From: JARRLC01 sp050290865
GTDB lineage: Bacteria; Pseudomonadota; Alphaproteobacteria; Rhizobiales; Rhodomicrobiaceae
DNA: 27,326 bases
Assembly (NCBI GenBank): GCA_050290865.1
Contig: JBNKIW010000035.1
Location: forward strand, 1-27,326
Reading direction: 5' to 3'
The translations under genes were made by a program, and so were the position numbers. Below are positions 24,134 through 27,326 of this stretch, in pieces; position 1 is the stretch's first letter; the number at the start of each line of letters is the position of its first letter. The notes under the pieces are model-generated. The model was not told the origin of the DNA and did not search any database. It was given only the letters and a program-made list of their open reading frames with translations.

Positions 24134-24300
24134 TAGTACAGCCCGAGGCAAGTTCGCACCCCATTCGCCGCACATGCGCAAGCGAACTTGCATCGGAAAA
24201 GCTGCACTAGAATCAATAAGTTGCTAGCACGCTTAACCGCTAGGAAATCCTGTGAGCGCTCGCGGCAAGTGGGTCAGGATTTCCTGCGGGGCGTACTAGC
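24133..24300. repeat. Double-hairpin dispersed element, copy 1
   Basis: A 168-bp element of two 78-base hairpins (24133-24210 and 24223-24300) separated by AATCAATAAGTT. Hairpin 1: CTAGTACAGC pairs with GCTGCACTAG (one mismatch), then a 15-bp inner stem (24143-24157 with 24182-24196, one mismatch). Hairpin 2: GCTAGCACGC pairs with GCGTACTAGC (one mismatch), then an 11-bp perfect inner stem (24242-24252 with 24275-24285). The outer bases GCTAGTAC (24132-24139) and GTACTAGC (24293-24300) are inverted, as in a small non-autonomous mobile element. There is no credible reading frame. The second copy at 27037 shows the same layout. Confidence 0.85.
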
Positions 24301-24520
24301 GGCGGATTCGAACTGAACACGGCGCGCCGGACGAGAGGCAGGAACCGATCCTCGCCCGCTATCGCCCGGCGCCCGCCACCTTTGAGATCCCCTCGCGCCC
24401 TGTCGCGGATGTCCCGACCACGGCCACGCTCGGCCGGGCGCGAAAGCTTCACTCAAGCCTCACCGGCTAGCCACGCTCCAAGATGCGGAAGTGCCGCCAG
24501 CCGGAATGGAGCCGGAGCCG

Positions 24521-25384
24521 ATGAGCAGTCTCTATATCTACGGCGTCGTGAGCATGGCCAAGCCCCTGAGCTTCAACGGCCGCGGCTTGGCAGGTGGCCT
24601 GCGGGTCATCGGTGAAGACGGCGCAGGCGCGATCGTGGGCGACGTGCCGGATTGCGATCTGGCCGCCTTGCCGCGCGAGCAGGCCGTGAGCTTCCTCCTC
24701 CGCCATCAGGAGGCGCTCGATGAGGCGATGGCTCAGACAACCGTGCTGCCCGTCAAGTTCGGCACGATAGCGCCGGAAGAAGACGCGGTCCGCCACGTAT
24801 TGATCCAGGGCAAGGACACGCTTGACGCCTGTCTCGCCGAATTCACCGATCACCTGCAGATGGAAGTCGCGGTGCTTTGGCGGCTCGACCAGGTCTTTGC
24901 CGAAATCGCCAACGAGCACGACATCGCCCGGCTGCGCGAAAAGGCGCAGGCCTCCGAGGGTGAGGAAGGCAGTACCCGGCTAGAACAGGCGGTAAAGGCC
25001 GCGCTGGAACGCCGCCGCGCCGCGCTTGCCGACGAGGTTTGCGACGTTCTCGGCACGGTCGCCACCGAGATGGCCACAACGCCGCCGCCCAACGACCAGA
25101 TGGCCGCCAATGTCGCGCTCCTGCTCAACAAAACCGACATGGGCTCGCTCGAAGGCATGCTGAACCGCCTGGACGCCGAGATGGCGGGGGAGGTCAAATT
25201 CCACGCCACGGGTCCTCTGCCGCCGTCGAGCTTCGCGACTTTGGAAATCACATTCCCGCCCTCCGGGACCATCGATTGGCTGGCCGATGCCAGCGCGGCC
25301 GCGGACCTGGTGATGATCAACGTCGTCCGTCAGCAGATGCAGTCCCCGTCCGGCTGCGCTTCCCACCAGGAGAGCGCCGCATGA
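24521..25384 (+). CDS. GvpL/GvpF-family gas vesicle protein (first of pair)
   Basis: A 287-residue protein of the GvpL/GvpF family, minor structural or assembly proteins of gas vesicles. LYIYGVVS at the start, then VSFLLRHQEALDEAMAQTTVLPVKFGTIAP, are family blocks, with a helical middle and the C-terminal HATGPLPPSSFATLEITFP (the GPxPPYSF-type motif). GGAG lies five or more bases before the ATG at 24521; an in-frame ATG at 24491 is less likely. The stop overlaps the next gvpL/F-type gene as ATGA. No gvpA, gvpN, gvpK or gvpG is in the window. Which of F or L it is cannot be decided here. Confidence 0.88.
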   Translation: MSSLYIYGVVSMAKPLSFNGRGLAGGLRVIGEDGAGAIVGDVPDCDLAALPREQAVSFLLRHQEALDEAMAQTTVLPVKFGTIAPEEDAVRHVLIQGKDTLDACLAEFTDHLQMEVAVLWRLDQVFAEIANEHDIARLREKAQASEGEEGSTRLEQAVKAALERRRAALADEVCDVLGTVATEMATTPPPNDQMAANVALLLNKTDMGSLEGMLNRLDAEMAGEVKFHATGPLPPSSFATLEITFPPSGTIDWLADASAAADLVMINVVRQQMQSPSGCASHQESAA

Positions 25385-26274
25385 AACGGGAGGGGCCGGG
25401 CCGCGCGACAGGCGTCTCCCCCAGCACGGCCTCTGCCGCGCCACTCGGCAGCAGCCTCATCTATGTCTACGGCATAACACGCGTCGGCGCCATGTCACCG
25501 GGCGCCGCGGCACTGGTGGAGGGTATCGTTCCCGGAACCTGCGTCGAACTCGTCCCGGAAGGCAAGATTGCCGCCGTGGTCAGCCGTGTGCCCCGCGACG
25601 TCTTCACATCCGGTAGCGCAGGCGCCGAGGAAGCCGGCGCTCTTGCCAGCGAGCGCATGCTTGCTCATCACCGCGTTCTCGCCGACCTGGCGCATTTCTG
25701 CACAGTTGCCCCGATGAGATTCGGCGTCACCTGCCGAAGCTTCGCCGAGCTCCTCGACACGCTCACGCGTTCCGCCGCCCTCTTCGAACGCGCGCTCGCC
25801 CGGACGGAAGGGGCGCGGGAATGGCGGATCAAGCTTCATGCCGATGTCGATGTCTGCCGCGCCGCGGTGCGGGCCACCCTGGCCCGGAAGCCCCCCTCCC
25901 CTGCCCCCGGCGGTACGAGCGCGATCAGCGTCTTCCTTCGCCGCAAGGCGCCCCGCGATCTGGACCGCGAGGTCTTGCGAGACCTGGAGGCCCGCGCCGA
26001 AAGCGTCCACCGCCTCATCACCACGAAGACGCGCGAGGCGGCGCCGGATACCTCTTACGGCCTGTGCGCGGGCTGGAACGGTTATGCGCCGGCGCTGATC
26101 TTGAAGTCGGCCTATCTCGTCGAGAAGGCCGGCGAGGCCACGTTCAAGCAAGCCATGGCCGACCTTGGCGAGGCGCTCGAAGCGGAGGGATGCAGCCTCG
26201 AGGTGACTGGCCCCTGGCCACCGTACAGCTTTGCCGCTGTCGATGTCGCAAGCGCAGAACCGCAGGATCGTTGA
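25381..26274 (+). CDS. GvpL/GvpF-family gas vesicle protein (second of pair)
   Basis: A 297-residue GvpL/GvpF-family protein. Residues 1-23 are a Ser/Ala/Gly-rich leader absent from the first copy; the domain starts at LIYVYGIT. MLAHHRVLADLAHFCTVAPMRFG is the block after the first subdomain. EWRIKLHADVD, SYGLCAGWNGYAPALILKSAYLVEKAGEATF and the terminal VTGPWPPYSFAAVDV are typical of the family. Its ATG overlaps the previous stop (ATGA), and AGGAGAG inside that gene is its ribosome site, so the two proteins are probably made together. The two copies are clearly diverged, as GvpF and GvpL usually are. Without gvpA their job in this strain is uncertain. Confidence 0.88.
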   Translation: MKREGPGRATGVSPSTASAAPLGSSLIYVYGITRVGAMSPGAAALVEGIVPGTCVELVPEGKIAAVVSRVPRDVFTSGSAGAEEAGALASERMLAHHRVLADLAHFCTVAPMRFGVTCRSFAELLDTLTRSAALFERALARTEGAREWRIKLHADVDVCRAAVRATLARKPPSPAPGGTSAISVFLRRKAPRDLDREVLRDLEARAESVHRLITTKTREAAPDTSYGLCAGWNGYAPALILKSAYLVEKAGEATFKQAMADLGEALEAEGCSLEVTGPWPPYSFAAVDVASAEPQDR

Positions 26275-26390
26275 AACGGCGGTCCACATTTGCGCCGTCA
26301 GGATTACTCATCGGCCACCAAAGCTCTGCTGGACGCGGCGTTCCCGCTGTGATATGGCGCACGACACCATGACAGTTTCGCTCACCATAG

Positions 26391-26489
26391 GCGTGCTTCC
26401 AGCGCCACGTGCCCGAAGCGCTCGACGACGCGGAAGAGATTCTGCGCTTCCGCCGCGCGCCGCTGGTCATGGCCGCCCTTCGTAATTGA
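26391..26489 (+). pseudogene. Possible 3' gene remnant
   Basis: A 32-codon open stretch ends in TGA and reads like a protein C-terminus (RHVPEALDDAEEILRFRR then APLVMAALRN). A TAG immediately precedes it and no start codon or ribosome site is present. The 282-base gap in which it lies also holds another 20-odd codon stretch in a different frame (ending DAAFPL). This could be a decayed gene between gvp and the acetyltransferase, or chance. Confidence 0.25.
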
Positions 26490-26556
26490 CGGCCCCCCAA
26501 GAGCGCCTGCCGGAAGCTGATCCGGTCCAGAGTCTTCCCAAGCAGCAGGCGCTTTC

Positions 26557-27132
26557 ATGACATCCAGCTTCTTTCTCCGGCATCAGGCGCCGGGCGACGA
26601 CAGCGCTGTCGAGTTCCTTCACGCCCAGGTCTTCGGTCCGGGGCGTTTCGCGCGCACCGCCTACCGCATTCGCGAAGCCTCTGCGGCCAAGCCGGTCGTG
26701 GCGCTGACCGCCTGGGTCGGCGATACCCTGGCGGGTGTCATCCATTTCACGGCTGTCACCATCGGCGGACGGCAGGGCGCCGCGCTGCTCGGCCCGCTGG
26801 CTATTGCGCCCTGCTGGCAGAACAAGGGCTGCGGCATGCGGCTGATCATTGACGGCATGTCGGAGGCGCGCGCGAAGGGCTGCGATCTGATCATCCTCGT
26901 CGGTGATCCGCCCTATTACCAGCGGGCGGGTTTTCGCGCCATTCCGGAGGGACAGATCGTTCTGCCTGGTCCGGCGGATCCGGCGCGGCTCCTGGCTGCC
27001 GAGTTGGCGCCCGGCGCGCTCGCGGGCTACAGCGGCCTAGTACAGCCCGAAGCAAGTTCGACCCCCATTTGCCGCATGTGCGCAAGCGAACTTACTTCGG
27101 ATAAAGCTGTCCCAGAATCAATAGCTTGCTAG
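26557..27132 (+). CDS. GNAT-family N-acetyltransferase (YhbS-like) with replaced C-terminus
   Basis: A 191-residue frame encoding a GNAT acetyltransferase of the YhbS/COG3153 type. LLGPLAIAPCWQNKGCGMRLI is the acetyl-CoA-binding motif A (the usual QxxGxG/A appears as QNKGCG), and VGDPPYYQRAGF is the conserved later block. Homologues normally end close to ALAGYSG; here the frame runs 31 codons further into the double-hairpin element (LVQPEASS to PESIAC). So the natural C-terminus or stop has been replaced at 27037. The core fold looks complete and could remain active. The start at 26557 has AGG about eight bases upstream. Substrate is unknown; members acetylate small molecules, tRNA or proteins. 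Confidence 0.8.
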   Translation: MTSSFFLRHQAPGDDSAVEFLHAQVFGPGRFARTAYRIREASAAKPVVALTAWVGDTLAGVIHFTAVTIGGRQGAALLGPLAIAPCWQNKGCGMRLIIDGMSEARAKGCDLIILVGDPPYYQRAGFRAIPEGQIVLPGPADPARLLAAELAPGALAGYSGLVQPEASSTPICRMCASELTSDKAVPESIAC

Positions 27133-27193
27133 TACGCCTTACCGCTAAGAAGTCCTGTGAGCGCTCGCGGCAAATGGATCAGGACTTCTAAGC
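27037..27193. repeat. Double-hairpin dispersed element, copy 2
   Basis: Aligns with copy 1 (24133-24285) over 154 positions with about 24 differences and a single one-base gap by hand count. Hairpin 1 inner stem is 27047-27060 with 27087-27100 (one mismatch). Hairpin 2 inner stem is 27148-27157 with 27180-27189, perfect, extended by GCT/AGC across a mismatch. The hairpin 2 stem keeps pairing although two of its base pairs differ from copy 1. The right outer repeat GTACTAGC is lost or degenerate. A T-run at about 27205-27210 follows 12 or more bases later. Confidence 0.85.
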
Positions 27194-27326
27194 TCGACTT
27201 TGTACTTTTTTCTCATCGTCGCCAGTCAAATGACGGCCCAGAAGATGGCGTTTACATTGACTGTTGCGCCTCATGCCAGTGCCGCCAGGAGACAGCGCTG
27301 AGCGGTCAGTTCATCGCCTTCGCGCT

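Larger units (their letters stand above)
24046..24520. other. 475-base intergenic region before the gas-vesicle-type genes
   Basis: The first 60 bases lead into a hairpin at 24108-24133. The double-hairpin element fills 24133-24300. The remaining 220 bases contain no supported gene and presumably the promoter and leader of the gvpL/F-type pair. Confidence 0.6.

Noticed and set aside
27203..27210. T-run after repeat copy 2 as an intrinsic terminator
   Set aside because: The run starts more than 12 bases after the stem, too far for standard termination.
27271..27324. Possible C-terminus of a minus-strand gene entering from the right edge
   Set aside because: Only 17 codons are visible; too short to support.

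Overview
The window is 27.3 kb of GC-rich DNA that looks like the chromosome of an alphaproteobacterium, most likely a Hyphomicrobiales (Rhizobiales) relative. This rests on gene types: an extensin-like C-terminal domain protein, a two-domain L,D-transpeptidase with a long coiled coil, a serine-carboxypeptidase-family enzyme, a class I-like PHA synthase and an FdsR-like LysR regulator. I cannot name a genus. No tRNA, rRNA, insertion sequence, prophage or CRISPR array was seen.

Left part (1-9.5 kb): a valine-pathway 3-hydroxyisobutyryl-CoA hydrolase diverges from an extensin-like envelope protein. PxpA (5-oxoprolinase subunit A) and an F420-dependent NADP reductase-like protein share the minus strand and read back towards it. 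A 500-base intergenic region separates them from phnM-phnN, two late enzymes of the C-P lyase pathway without the lyase core. An EamA-type exporter converges on a 758-residue L,D-transpeptidase.

Centre (9.5-19.8 kb): a secreted S10-type peptidase diverges from an amidase-signature enzyme. PHA synthase is followed by a CBS-domain protein with an unassigned C-terminal domain, then an FdsR-like LysR regulator. GMP synthetase, a small one-helix membrane protein and an exported rhodanese lie on the minus strand.

Right part (19.9-27.3 kb) is the accessory and most unusual section. A tightly coupled pair encodes a Sel1-like exported protein and a TAXI-type solute-binding protein. Facing away is a highly basic Lys/Arg/Ala/Ser-rich protein with fourteen 7-residue (21-bp) tandem repeats and an SR-rich tail. 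An overlapping pair of GvpL/GvpF-family gas-vesicle genes follows without any gvpA, then a GNAT acetyltransferase.

Two copies of a 154-168 bp double-hairpin element lie at 24133-24300 and 27037-27193. They are roughly 84% identical by hand count and differ by two paired (compensatory) substitutions in one stem. The second copy supplies the last 31 codons of the acetyltransferase gene. This element is my strongest candidate for something undescribed.
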